This document shows, piece by piece, positions 10,620 through 21,502 of a DNA stretch of 64,000 nucleotides (position 1 is the stretch's first letter; the number at the start of each line of letters is the position of its first letter). The notes below the pieces were generated by a model, which was not told the origin of the DNA, ran no database searches, and was given only the letters and a program-made list of their open reading frames with translations. The stretch comes from Simmondsia chinensis (taxonomy: Eukaryota; Streptophyta; Magnoliopsida; Caryophyllales; Simmondsiaceae), in NCBI GenBank assembly GCA_018398585.1, contig JAGTTD010000008.1, positions 12,040,501 to 12,104,500 on the forward strand. The letters are read 5' to 3'. A program made the translations under genes and the position numbers.

Positions 10620-11010
10620 CAGGTAAAATAAAGTTGCTAACACCCACAAGCCAACAAAGCAAGTGTTACAAAGGAGATTTTGATCAAATTAACTACTAAA
10701 AACATCCAAAAACAGCTAATAACATCCATAACATGGTACAACAATGCCCATATTATAATAGAACATGAGAGATTTTAATCGAAGACATGTAAACTAAAGT
10801 TGTTAACACCCGCAAGCCAACAAGGCACATGTTACAAAAGAGATTTTGACCAAATTAACAGCTAAAAATGATCGCCAAACAGTTAATAACATCCGTAAAA
10901 TAGCACCGCAAAGCACATGTTATATCAGAACATGAGAGATTTTAATCGAAGACATGTAAACTAAAGTTGTTAACATCCATAAGCCAACAGGACATATGCT
11001 ACAAAAGAGA
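10620..11010. repeat. Tandem repeat, about 167 bp unit, 2.3 copies
   Basis: The anchor 'aaagttgctaacacccacaa' begins near 10630 and recurs as 'aaagttgttaacacccgcaa' near 10796 and 'aaagttgttaacatccataa' near 10964. The rest of the unit (aagccaaca, gttacaaaggagatttt, ctaataacatcc, gaacatgagagattttaat) repeats in order. The last copy is incomplete. Confidence 0.85.
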
Positions 11011-11374
11011 TTTTAATCAAACTACAACAAACCATCACAATAGGCCACACGCTAACAAGTTCACACGGCGAAAGGAAGACAAGTGTAACTCGTAAAACTA
11101 CTACATACTCAAATGACGGACACTTTTGCAAAACTAGGGCAAAATCAAAATTAAAACTTGAACCAAAACCCAACCCACACTGAAACCATAAGAATCACAA
11201 CCAACAACTTCCATTTTCAACATACAGTAAACAACCACTCATATTCACACAAAATTAGGGCAAAAAGGGATAAAAGACACCATACCAAATACCGAAATCC
11301 GATGAAATTCACATGAAATGGAAGAAAAACAAGCCAAACGACCACTACAAGGAAAAACAAAGAAAAGTTTAACC

Positions 11375-11520
11375 AAGAAGAAAAGAGGAGGTGAAGACGA
11401 GGAGAAGAAGAAGGAAAAAGAAAAACAGGAGAAAAGAAAGGAAAAGAAAGAAAGAAGAAAAAAGAAAGAAAAAAGAAAAAGAAAAGGAAAAAAATGAGAA
11501 GAGTGGAGGAAAAAAAAATG
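11375..11520. repeat. Purine-rich (GA) tract
   Basis: About 145 bp almost entirely A and G on the plus strand (gaggagaagaagaaggaaaaag and similar). The Phe/Ser-rich frame on the complement is an artefact of this composition. Confidence 0.85.
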
Positions 11521-11529
11521 AAATATTGG

Positions 11530-11870
11530 TATAAATAATTTTATACACTGGAGGCTGCATTAAATGCCCACCAGTGTAAAAAAGGGAGATATAAGTGACG
11601 GAAATTATAACTAATTTTACACACTAGGGACTACGTAAACCGCCACCAGTGTAAAAGTGGGAGATATAAGTGCTTGAAATTATAAATAATTTCATATATT
11701 GGGGGCTGCAATGGGAGATTTAAGTAGTTGAAATTATAAATAAATTTATACACTGGAAGTTACATTAAAACCAATATACAAATGGATAACATAAGCTATT
11801 AAAATGACAAATAGCTTTGCACCCTGAGGAGCCATGTAAAACGCTGACTAATATAAAAATTAAAAACAAG
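11530..11870. repeat. Degenerate tandem repeat, 55-80 bp units, about 5 copies
   Basis: Units share the order 'gaaattataaataatttt', 'acactgggggctgc', 'ttaaa.gcccaccagtgtaaaa' and 'gggagatataagt'. Starts lie near 11521, 11601, 11677, 11731 and 11801. The third unit lacks its middle part and the last two are strongly diverged. The cagtgtaaaa and tttacactgg blocks are mutually inverted within the unit, so each full unit could form a small hairpin. Confidence 0.75.
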
Positions 11871-11949
11871 GATAACCTCACACATCAAAGATTATTCAGA
11901 ATTGGTAACCAAGTTATTTGCTACAGGGAGTAAAACAAAAGAATTGCCA

Positions 11950-12037
11950 AAATAAAAATTATCAAACATTATGTTATGGTAATATGGTACAGAGAAACAG
12001 CTTCAGAATAAGCAAGCACCACATTAAGAGTACGACT
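11950..12037 (-). pseudogene. Possible continuation of F-box-like pseudogene
   Basis: If the copia element 12038-20753 and one copy of its 5-bp target duplication are removed, the minus-strand frame of the F-box-like pseudogene at 21172-20755 runs on here for about 25 codons (LNVVLAYSEAVSLYHI) before a stop. F-box-associated regions often carry a 'GxAYDPVTxxYKVV' segment at a similar place, but the match is weak. This is inference from insertion geometry. Confidence 0.3.
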
Positions 12038-13380
12038 TGTGAGGAACAGTGTCCTGAAATCCATATTTATTCTGGATATATTATTTTAATTAATAAATAA
12101 AATTAAAGTTTCAGTCGTTTCCTTGTTAAATTTGTGTATGTGAGCATTTATACTACATGAGATTTTCTTTTGGGAGACATCCATGAGATGGGTGTAGTCC
12201 TCATACTATAATTTACATATTTGTTCTAAGTGGTTTATGAGACAAACCCACATATAGACTTGGAACAAATGGTATAGATTGTTGTTTGAAAGACTCGTAG
12301 TCGAAGACAAGTTTGGACCACTTGTATGTTAAGACTATAACATGACACTTTAGATGGCTTGTCTTGGTCATGTGGATGGATATCCAAAAGTGTTAAGTTA
12401 GTGTGTTAAATAAGATTGACATACTGAGTTGGACCATGTGGGTTACTTATTTCTAGACTACTATCGGAGATGAGAGATGCATGTTGTACTATTTGAACGA
12501 CGACTCTAAATCCTGAGAATATTCTGGACTTGTGCATGGAGCGTTAGTTACTTTGGTGTACTATAAGTAAGGTCTAAACGAATGACTGAAAACCCACGCG
12601 CACTGGGTAGCGGCGTGAAGTGTGACAAGGATCATGTATTCAATAGGGAATCTACAGTCTCTTATGAGATACAGATGTCCCCTTAGTTGATTCGCAAATA
12701 TTTGAATAATTCGATAACTTTGGCCAATGTATTCCAATTGTTTGACATTTGGAATTTATACTGTGAAAATGTTCAAGTATAAGCGAATTATTCAGTGAAG
12801 GACGAATCGGTAACTAATGGAGAAGCTGTGAGAAGGATAATGGTAGTGGTTATATTTATCCTTTGTTATGGACATCTAATGGAGGGGTTGTTGTCATTAA
12901 TACAGTCCATTCGGGAGATATCGAATAAATAATTTAAGTCTAGAGTACAGTGAGATTTATTTAGTGGAATTAAGTCTCATTAAATAATAATTAAATTAAT
13001 AACATGAGATGATTTAATTTAAACCATTTGGAGCTAGATTTAAATTGTCCCAGAGTTTCCTGCACAAGCCTCTGCATTTATTGCTATTGAAAAAATATTG
13101 AAGAATTCATGAGATGAATTATTTATCCATAAAATGAGTAAAATTAGTTTTGCCAAACATTATTCATGGGTTGCAAATTATAAAACAAAATAATTTTGGA
13201 AAATTAAAATTCATACGATGAATTTTTACATGTGGGAAACAAAGAAAAAAAAAATCAAAATCGCGTTTAAAACAGTGGCGATCCACGTACTTCGCTGATA
13301 GCCAATCAGCACGCAACATGTGTGGCAATCTGAGGCTGCCTAGGGGTGATCCGTGCCTTCGGGCGTGGACCAATAGAAAT

Positions 13381-13394
13381 GTGCCACGTGGCAC
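13381..13394. promoter_or_regulatory. G-box palindrome in copia LTR
   Basis: GTGCCACGTGGCAC is a perfect 14-bp palindrome with the CACGTG core bound by plant bZIP and bHLH factors. It lies about 160 bp upstream of the LTR TATA box. The 3' LTR keeps the core CCACGTGG at 19862-19869 but has lost the outer symmetry. Confidence 0.6.
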
Positions 13395-13551
13395 GCGTTT
13401 GGAATAGGTAGAACGCGCGGGCTTTTGCTTAGGTGAAACACAGCGTTTTAACCATTATTAACCTGAAACGACGCATTTTGTATCAAAACTGCAATTATTT
13501 TGCACGCATCCCACATCGAATTTTCGTTATTGTTTCGCTCCGGTGTGCTCC

Positions 13552-13559
13552 TATAAATA
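13552..13559 (+). promoter_or_regulatory. TATA box of copia 5' LTR
   Basis: TATAAATA followed by GAGGAGC, the standard plant LTR promoter layout. The counterpart in the 3' LTR is at 20030-20037. Transcription would start roughly 30 bp downstream and separate U3 from R. Confidence 0.7.
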
Positions 13560-14285
13560 GAGGAGCTTATTCCGAGGTGTGGCATTGGAGTTAAAGTATT
13601 TATTTAGGGTTTCTGAAATTGTTTTAAAGATCTAATTGGAGAGAAAAATTTTCGTTGAAATTTTTCTTTCCTCAGTTTAATATTTTTCGGAGCTCACCCT
13701 CCGGGCAGTTCAAGGTCATTGCGTAGAAGGTCTCGGGATCTCAATTTTGAAGAATACTATTGTCTTTCTTGTTCTTCTTTTATTGGAGCAATTCCAGGTA
13801 TGTTCTTCTTTCTTCTTTTTCGCTTTTCTATTTATTTACGGTATTCGTTATTATGCCTGTTTTAAGTTTATGTATTGTTATGACTGTATTAGAGTAAAAA
13901 ACCTATAAATCTAAATTATGAATTCAGATTTGTTGATTTAAATTATGAATTTAAGTCAATAGATTTAAAATTAGGAATTTTAAATCAACCCTAGGTTTAG
14001 AGTTATGAATTCTAAACCTGTTCCACTGTATAATCTTTAGGGAAAATTTTTGAAATTCATCCCAGGGCAAAGGGTTTATAGAGATAAACATATTCCCGGG
14101 AACTCTCGTACATGAGGTGTCACGAAACATGACTCTCTGACCACAGGCTTTGGTAGAGAGAAGAGTCTCCTACTCTAAGTGCTCTAATAGGTGCCTATTG
14201 TTGTGACCACAGTTGATAACTGTGAACCCAATAGTCGACATCAGAGTTTATTTTCCAACAAAATTTTTATGTTTTTCCTAACAAT

Positions 14286-14297
14286 TGGTATTAGAGC
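14286..14297 (+). promoter_or_regulatory. Copia primer-binding site
   Basis: TGGTATTAGAGC, two bases after the LTR end; one mismatch to the initiator methionine tRNA complement TGGTATCAGAGC. Confidence 0.85.
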
Positions 14298-14417
14298 CAG
14301 CCTCTGATTACATTCATAATATACATGACTAGGCATAATAAGATCGAAATAAATAGATTTGCGATTTAATAAAATAGAGATTTATTAAGAAGGAAAGCTA
14401 GTTTAATTTGACGGTTC

Positions 14418-14705
14418 GATTTAAATTGTTTAAATCAATAAAGAATTAATAATTAATTGAGATGATTGTTTGTATTTGTGATTTAAATTGTTTGAATCGT
14501 TAAAGTAATTAACTATTAATTAGATTATTTTAAAGCATCGATTTAAATTATTTAAATCGGTTAAAAGATTTGATAGTTAACTGGGTTATTTAAATTATTG
14601 ATTTAAATTGTTTAAATTGGTCAAAAGAATTAATTGTTAACTAGGTTGTTCATAGTAACGATTTAAATTGTTTAAATCGTTAATGAATTAATCGTTAATT
14701 CGGTA
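14418..14705. repeat. 60-bp tandem repeat, 5 units, in copia leader
   Basis: Units begin GATTTAAATTGTTTAAATC at 14418, 14480, 14540, 14600 and 14660, giving periods of 62, 60, 60 and 60 bp. The unit head is itself nearly palindromic (GATTTAAAT...ATTTAAATC). Confidence 0.9.
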
Positions 14706-14781
14706 CAACCCACAAATTTGCGATTGTATTCTTCGTATAATGAGATTATACATTCTCAGTCATGATTTATTAAATCGGCCA

Positions 14782-14960
14782 AAATTGACCTAATAAGATT
14801 AGATTCAAATATTTTTAATAATGGATAAAATTGATCTAATGAGATTAGATTCAATTAATTTTTATAAAATTAGATAAAGTTAATCTAATGAGAATTAGAT
14901 TTAATTATTTTATATGAAATCAGATAAAATTGATCTAATGAGATTAGATTCAATTTGTTT
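14782..14960. repeat. 46-50 bp tandem repeat, 4 units, in copia leader
   Basis: Units start AAATTGATCTAATGAGATTA near 14782, 14828, 14877 and 14927. It directly follows the 60-bp array. Just after it, 14980-15070 holds the GACGTCAG / CTGATGTCA inverted blocks. Confidence 0.85.
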
Positions 14961-15179
14961 TGAATTAAAAAAAAAAATCTGACGACGTCAGTGTCAGCCT
15001 GACGCTGATGTCATCACATCAGAATTAAAAAAAAAAAAAAAACTTTCTAACACACTGATGTCAGCATCAGATTTTAATTAATAAAAATAAAGTTTTTTAA
15101 ATTTTATTATTTTTTTGGATGTATAGACGTCAGTATTGATTTACATTATAATTATAAATTAATTATTTTATTAATTAAT

Positions 15180-15550
15180 TTTCTTTTAGAATGGGATTCT
15201 AAATTAAATTATAAGATAATTTAAGTTGTAAATAAGTGTTATTTTAAATAAAAGTTATTTGATATAATTTTAGAATAAGAATCTAAAATAGACTATGAGA
15301 TAGTCTAAAGTTTGTTTATTTATTAGAATAAGATTCTAAAATAGACTATTGGGTAGTCTAAGCAGAAAATCGCCATTGATTTTAAATAAAATTATTTTAA
15401 TTTAATTTTGAAATCAAAATTTTGAAAGTAGATTATGTGATAATCTAAATTAAATATTGATATTGTTTTAATTATAATTAATTAATTAATTTTATCGATT
15501 GAATTTTAGAATGAGATTCTAAAGGGGATTATGAGATAATCTTGGATGTA
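15180..15550. repeat. Dispersed 'agattctaaa...agataatct' repeats in copia leader
   Basis: Four blocks of the form 'ttttagaatgagattctaaa' followed about 12 bp later by 'ttatgagataatctaa' occur near 15188, 15270, 15330 and 15505, with a partial fifth near 15420. Each contains two small inverted repeats (agaatnngattct; agattatgagataatct). AT-rich and non-coding. From 15600 to 16290 I see no gene. Confidence 0.7.
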
Positions 15551-16289
15551 AATGCAAGTTAATTAAAAACCACTAGTTATAAAAATCAAGTGGGAGCGAG
15601 TTTTCAATTGTTGTAACCTCACGGTCTCCATTACCGGTCTAGCAATATAGTAGATCGATAGACCTCCCTGCGGAGGATGTTGGTTTGTAGATTACAGGGT
15701 TAGATTTCTTTAGGGTAAACCAAACTGCAAAGAAGCAATGCAACCACGCTGCCGTGGAGTATTTCGTGTAATTGTATGGAGGTTTAGGTAATGGTTTACA
15801 CTTGACTAGCGTGATGCATTAGCCTCCCCGAGGAGCTCTGTTATGTCATGTTAGATACTAAGGTAAAGTGGTGAGTTAATCATGTTTAGTAAGAGTTACT
15901 AGAAAAACAGGTTAATTGAGAATAGTTCTCACCTGTACTAGCTTCGTACGACCCTGCTGCCGGGGAGTAAGGAGTGGTGTGTTTGGGTCATCATTGTATG
16001 CATGATAGTACATTTTGGTGGATACTTGACTTATTGTGTATGCTAAATTGAAAGAATATATATCATTGCATTATACATAACTCATATAAGGTTGTTACAC
16101 AAATGTTTGCATTTACAGTATTTTATATGGATATGGCTGGAGAACTTCACTTGATTCAAAATACATAATGTACTTACCAAACCAAATTACTTTGCCTGGA
16201 AAAATAAGTTAGACTTACTCATCACTCATGAAGGACCTATTAGAAAGAAAGGAAAGGACAAGGTTGTTATTGTAGCAACTAAGTCCATA

Positions 16290-17390
16290 AGGAAGTCAGT
16301 GAAGGGCAAGTGTTTCTTTTGCAAGAAAACTAGGCCACTGGAGGAGAAACTACAATAAGTACATAGCTACTCTTCCAACAAAAACTGCAAAGCCGTCAAG
16401 TGGAGATATGTTGATATCTCACTTAGTTGACTCATGCGCAGTTCAGAGTCATTCAATTTCATGGCGGGTGGACTCAGGTTCAATTGACCTTATCTGCAAT
16501 GTGTTACAGGTGCTCAAGCTAGCCTAAGGGCTACACGATGAGTGTTGTACCTGATGGTCAGGCACAGTACAATAATAGCGGTCTTAAGTGTTGAAGATGT
16601 TGGCTTAGTCTTTAGTGCTAGAGTTTTTGTTTTAAAGGATTGTTTATTTATAGCTACTCTGTACAGGAATTTGTTTTCTGTATTTCGGTCAATGGATAAT
16701 TGTCATTCAGTTGATTTTGATAATGAAAATTTTAATATGAGAAAATAAATTGTTTATTTGCACATGTACATGAATAAATAGTTTATTCATGTTATTTCCT
16801 TATCAAAACTATTGTAATTATTTAAACGAATCTAATGTAAGTTCACTTGTTCAATCGCTTAAAAGAAAACACCTTGAAAGGGATATTTCCTACACATGGT
16901 ACCAACGTTTAGGTCACACTAATTCGAACAGGATCTAAAGACTGGTGAAAGATGGACTGATAGAGGTTTTGGACTGGAGGTCATTACCAGTTTGTGAATT
17001 CTGCATAGAATGAAAGGTGACCAATTCTATCTTTAAGAGTAAAGGCAACAGGGTTGGTGGCTTGCTTGAGCTGGTTCACATAGATGTATGTGGACCAATA
17101 CATGTTCAGGCAAGAGGTGGGTATGAGTAATTATTCACGCTTAGTGATGATTACTCAAGATATGTATGTGTTTACCGAATTAGACATTAGTCGGACTCTT
17201 TTGAAAAGTTCAAAGAGTACAAAGCTGAAATTTAAAAGCTATTAGGTAAACAAGTTAAATCACTTCGATCAGATCGAGGTGGTGAATATTTTTCGGATGA
17301 GTTTTTGGATTTCCAAATTGTAAAATGAGATGAGATCTCAGCTTTCTGTTCCAGTTACAGCGCAGCAGAATGGTGTTACAAGTAAAAGGA
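16290..17390 (+). pseudogene. Copia gag end, protease and integrase remnant
   Basis: In order: a zinc-knuckle start GKCFFCKKT (about 16310) broken by a frameshift; the protease-like WRVDSGSIDLICN (about 16463), matching the copia 'WxLDSGATxHICN' pattern with the DSG intact; a linker VFVLKDCLFIATLYRNLFSV; the pre-integrase WYQRLGHTN with VCEFC; then the integrase core ELVHIDVCGPI, DDYSRYVCVYR and LRSDRGGEYFSDEF. The last motif, usually QQNGVSERRN, reads QQNGVTSKRN, so the catalytic Glu is gone. Stops and frameshifts occur throughout. The integrase would have inserted the DNA copy; here it is dead. Confidence 0.8.
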
Positions 17391-17689
17391 ATAAGGACGG
17401 TTTTTTTTACAGTTTTGATTTAAAAGGTCTTTTGTAAATACAATGCAAAATACTTAGAGAAGGATTTTGCAAGTAAGCTACAAAAACAAAAACAAAATAG
17501 TATTAAAGGAAAAATGGCAATAATTCTGAACAGCTAGACACAACTTAAGACACAGTGGATGCATTAGATGCACCTACAGATAGGAATGAGAATGTTCCAG
17601 GTACACGAGAGCTTAGGTGTGGTTGGAGGTCAGGACACTTGACGGCTTCATAGTGGAGCCTTAATGGTTGACCGTGGCATTGAATCTGA

Positions 17690-18420
17690 TCCTTTTAGCC
17701 ACAATGAAGCTATTAAGTCTTCTAATTTTGTGTAATCAGTTGCTCGAACCATGCGTGTACAAATGACATTTAGAGAAAGTAGTAACTTTCTTAGTGTTAT
17801 ATGTCAACGATATACTGCTCATTAAGAATGATGTAGGGCTGTCATTAGCTGTAAAGTTTTGGTTGTCAGGATAGCTCGATATGAAGAACACAGGAGAAGG
17901 CAACTCTACTCTTAGGATTAAGCTTCTGCAAGGTCGTAAGAATAGAATGTTGGATCGCTCTCCATCTACTTATGTTGACAAGACGTTGTCAAGGTATAGC
18001 ATGGAGTCCCTTTATTTTTTGAGTAGTGTTCTAGGACACCACAAGAGGAGGAGCAATTGAGGAATATTCCATATGCTTTGGCAGTGGGAGCCTCAGGCAT
18101 GCCATGTTGTGCACGGGAATTGATGTCTGCCATGCTACGGGATAGTATGCAGGTGTTGGTCTAATCTGGGTCCAATGGACTAGGTGGCAGTGGAGTGTTT
18201 TCGCTAGTTCTTAAGAAGAACTAGAGATCCTATGCTGATCTTTCAATGTGTCGAGCTGGTTCCAGTAGGTTATACTAATTTAAGACTTCCAGTCAGATTA
18301 AAATGATAGACGTTCAACGTCTAAGCATGTGTTTACCCTTAGAGTGGGAGCCATTAGTGAGGGGAATGTCAAGCAGGACTGTATTCCTGACTTCACAATA
18401 GAGTAATTGTGCTCACTAAG
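17690..18420 (+). pseudogene. Copia RT / RNase H remnant, heavily deleted
   Basis: Across shifting frames: DPFSHNEAIKSSNF (RT start), then LLIKNDVGLSLAVKFWLS, LDMKNTGEG, KNRMLDRSPSTYVDKTLSRY and SMES, which match the copia RT connection 'LLIGNDVxxLxxVKxWLSxxFxMKDLGEA ... YIDKxLxRFxMxxS'. HHKRRSN-phase and IPYALAVGAS (18078) continue, then ELVPVGYTN from the RNase H 'PVGYTDSDF' motif. The palm with its YVDD motif is missing. About 700 bp stand in for the usual 2.4 kb. Confidence 0.72.
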
Positions 18421-18490
18421 GATTAGGCTCAGTAGACTTTTGGTTCAAACTTAAAAGATGTAAGTATGGACTTTTTCATAAATTAGATTT

Positions 18491-18506
18491 AGGACAAGTG
18501 GGATAT
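18491..18506 (+). promoter_or_regulatory. Copia polypurine tract
   Basis: AGGACAAGTGGGATAT immediately precedes the 3' LTR start TGTTAGG at 18507. It is the usual place for plus-strand priming. Confidence 0.8.
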
Positions 18507-20753
18507 TGTTAGGAACAGTGACATGAAATATAGATTTATTCTGGATATATTATTTTAATTAATAAATAAAATTAAAGTTCCAGTAGTTTCTTAGTTAAAT
18601 TTGTGTATGTGAGCATTTATACTGCATGTTGTTTTCTTTGGGGAGACATCCATGAGATGGGTGTAGTTCTCAGACTATAATTTACATGTTTGTTCTAAAT
18701 GGTTTATGAAACTAAGCCATAGATAGACTTGGAACAAATGGTATGGATTGTTTTTTGAAAGACTCATAGTCGAAGACAAGTTTGGACCACTTGTATGTTA
18801 AGACTATAACGTGACACTTTAGATGGCTTGTCTTGGTCATGTGGATGGAGATCCAAAAGTGCTAAGTTAGTGTGTTCAATAAGATTGACACACTGAGTTG
18901 GACCATGTGGGTTACTTATTTCTAGACTACTATCGGAGATGAGTAATTCTTGTTGCACTGTTTGAATGACGACTCTAAATCCTGAGAGTATTCTGGACTT
19001 GTGCATGGAGCGTTAGTTACTTTGGTGTACTATAAGTAAGATCTAAACGAATGACTGAAATCCCACGTACACTGGGTAGCAGCGTGAAGTATGACAAGGA
19101 TCAGGTATTCAATTGGGAAACTACAGTCTCTTAGGAGATACAGATGTCTCCTTAGTTGATTCGCAAATATTTGAAAAGTTTGGTAACTTTGGCCAAAGTA
19201 TTCCAAATGTTTGACATTTGGAATTTGTACTGTGAATATGTTCAAGTATGAGTGAATTATGCAGTGAAGGGCGAGTCGGTAACTGATGGAGAAGCTGTAA
19301 GAAGGATAATGGTAGTGGTTATATTTAGCCTTGGACTTGGACATCTAGTGGAGGGGTTGTTGTCATCAATACAGTCTATTAGGGAGATATCGAATAAATA
19401 ATTTAAGTCTAGAGTGTAGTGAGATTTATTTAGTGGAATTATGTCTCATTAAATGGCAATTAAATGAATATCACGAGATGATTTAAGTTAACCCATTTGG
19501 AGCTAGATTTAAATTGTCCCTGAGGTCTCTACACAAGCTTCTATATTTATTACCATTGGAAAAATATTAAAGAATTCATGAGATGAATTATTTATCTATG
19601 AGATGGGTAAAATTAATTTTGCCAAACATTATTCATGAGATGAATAAAAGTTGAAAATTATAAAATAAAATAATTTTGGAAAATTAAAATTCATAAGATG
19701 AATTTTTACATGTGGGAAACAAAGGAAAAAAAAAATCAAAATCGCATTTAAAACAGTGGCGATCCGCGTACTTCGCTGATAGCCAATCAGCACGCGACAC
19801 GTGCGCAATCTGGCTACCCAGGGATGATCTGTGCCTTCGGGCGTGGACCAATAGAAATGTACCACGTGGCATGAGTTTTGAACAGGTAGAACGCGCGGGC
19901 TTTTGCTTAGGTGAAACGTGGCGTTTTGACCATTATTAACCTGAAACGACGCGTTTTGTATCAAAACTGCAATTATTTTGTACGCATTCCACTTCAAATT
20001 TTCATTATGTTTTTGCTTCGGTATATTCCTATAAATAGAGGAGCTTATTCCAAGGTTTGGCATTAGAGTTGAAGTATTTATTTGGGGTTTCTGAAATTGT
20101 TTTGGAGATCTAATTGGAGGGAAAAATTTCCGTTGAAAATTTTCTTTCCTCAGTTTAATATTTTTCGGAGCCCACCCTCCGGGCAGTTCGAGGTCATTGT
20201 GTAGAAAAGAATATTATTGTCTTTCTGGTTCTTCTTTTATTAGAGCAATTCCAGGTATGTTCTTCTTTTTTCTTTTTTGCTTTTCTATTTATTTACAGTA
20301 TTTGTTATTATGCATGTTTTAAGTTTATGTATTGTTATGAATATATTATAGTAAAAAACCAGTAAATCTAAATTATGAATTTAGATTTGTTGATTTAAAT
20401 TATGAATTTAACTCAATGGATTTAAAATTAGGAATTTTAAATCAACCATAGGTTTAGAGTTATGAATTCTAAACCTGTTCCGCTGTGTAATCTTTAGGAA
20501 AAATTTTTGAAATTCATCCCAACAATCGGTATTAGGGCAAAGGGTTTATGGAGATAAACCTATTCCCTGGAACTCTCGCACGTGAGGTGTTACGAAGTGT
20601 GACTCTCCGACTAGGGGCTTAGGTAGATAGAAGAGTCTCCTACTTCAAGTGCTCTAATAGGTGCCTATTGTTGTGACCATAGTTGAGAAATGTGAACCCA
20701 ATAGTCGGCATCAGAGTTCATTTTCCAACAAAATTTTTATGTTTTTCCCAACA
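18507..20753 (+). repeat. Copia 3' LTR
   Basis: 2247 bp, TGTTAGGAACAGTG to TTTTTCCCAACA. TATAAATA at 20030-20037 and CACGTG at 19863-19868 correspond to the 5' copy. Small frames inside both LTRs are chance. Confidence 0.95.
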
Positions 20754-20754
20754 C

Positions 20755-21172
20755 AACTCAGATAGCGTAATTCTTTAGGTAAGAAGAATGGAATATATGT
20801 TCTGGTAGCTGGATTACATATAGATAAGCACATAAGGGATGCCTCGACATAAGACTAATCCATTACTCACCCCCTCAATTTCTTTATTCTCCGTAAAAAA
20901 AATTGCAGGGACCGGGGAAGAAGGCAAGGTGCAAAAAAAGGTGGGTGTAACGAATGCATCTCCACATGTTTGCCAAAGGGAGGTCGAATCCCATTTAAGA
21001 TAAGCACATTATGTGCTGGACACCGGAAGCAGTTCATGAATTGATCTTTGTCAAAATTCACCCGTAAGAATAGCTCATGACAAAATTGAGAAACTAGATG
21101 ACATCGGTTTAAGGCCTTACCAGACAACCACGAGAATATTAGAGACAAAATATCTACCGGAAACATTTTCAT
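20755..21172 (-). pseudogene. F-box-like protein fragment interrupted by copia
   Basis: The minus strand from an ATG at 21172 reads MKMFPVDILSLIFSWLSGKA then LNRCHLVSQFCHELF, which fits the F-box consensus (LPxDILxxIFSRLPxKxLLRCRxVSKxWxxLI). The frame continues as FDKDQFMNCFRCPAHNVLIL and, after two in-frame stops near 20869 and 20857, as CLSICNPATRTYIPFFLPKE, resembling the 'LxNPATRExxxLP' start of an F-box-associated domain. It ends where the copia element begins. Such proteins recruit substrates to SCF ubiquitin ligases. The two stops and the transposon make this copy non-functional. Only about 140 residues are visible, against 350-400 usual. Confidence 0.58.
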
Positions 21173-21502
21173 CTTGAAACGTTACAAGCAAGAAAACTGA
21201 AAATAAGGGAAAGATTATCAAAAGTGGTTTTACAAAAGACAGGAAAAGGAAGTAACTTAAACATTACAAGTGAAAATTGAAAGTCAAAGAGAAATTATCA
21301 CATTAAGGTAATATTTATAAAAGGAAAAGTGGAAGAGAGTAACATGCAAATCAAAAAGAAATAGTCATACTCTAATAGGGGTATTTATTGAAAAAATAGG
21401 GAATAATAATAGGTTAACACTTTCCAAACAAAAGAACAAAATTTGTTCGAAAAGTGGGGGCTTAATATGTTTGTAATTCAGAAAATAACTAAAAATTAAC
21501 AC
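21173..21502. other. AT-rich spacer upstream of F-box-like fragment
   Basis: No gene or repeat seen. It would hold the promoter of the minus-strand F-box-like gene, but no clear TATA/CAAT arrangement stands out. Confidence 0.3.

Larger units (their letters stand above)
12038..14283 (+). repeat. Copia 5' LTR
   Basis: 2246 bp, TGTGAGGAACAGTG to TTTTTCCTAACA. It aligns end to end with 18507-20753 with scattered substitutions and a few indels (for example a 'gatgaataaaag' stretch near 19640 absent here). It includes a G-box palindrome, a TATA box and, near the 3' end, short repeats of 'aaattatgaattta' type (13910-14030). Confidence 0.95.
12038..20753 (+). mobile_element. Ty1/copia retrotransposon with 2.25-kb LTRs, decayed
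   Basis: Complete structure: 5' LTR 12038-14283, primer site 14286-14297, interior, polypurine tract 18491-18506, 3' LTR 18507-20753. The flanks cgact (12033-12037) and caact (20754-20758) form a target duplication with one mismatch. Domain order in the remnants is Gag zinc knuckle, protease, integrase, RT, RNase H, which is the copia order. The coding half is only about 2.2 kb long and full of stops and deletions; the interior starts with roughly 2 kb of AT-rich repeat-filled leader. LTRs this long are unusual beside such a short interior. Confidence 0.93.

Noticed and set aside
11375..11520. Phe/Ser-rich minus-strand frame ending near 11369
   Set aside because: Translation of a purine-rich tract, not a gene.
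14286..14297. tRNA gene fragments at the TGGTATCAGAGC sites
   Set aside because: These 12-13 base matches are primer-binding sites next to LTRs; no cloverleaf is present.
19629..20063. 144-residue minus-strand frame in the copia 3' LTR (and a shorter one at 13164-13394)
   Set aside because: Lies across LTR promoter sequence and is broken in the other LTR; no domain.
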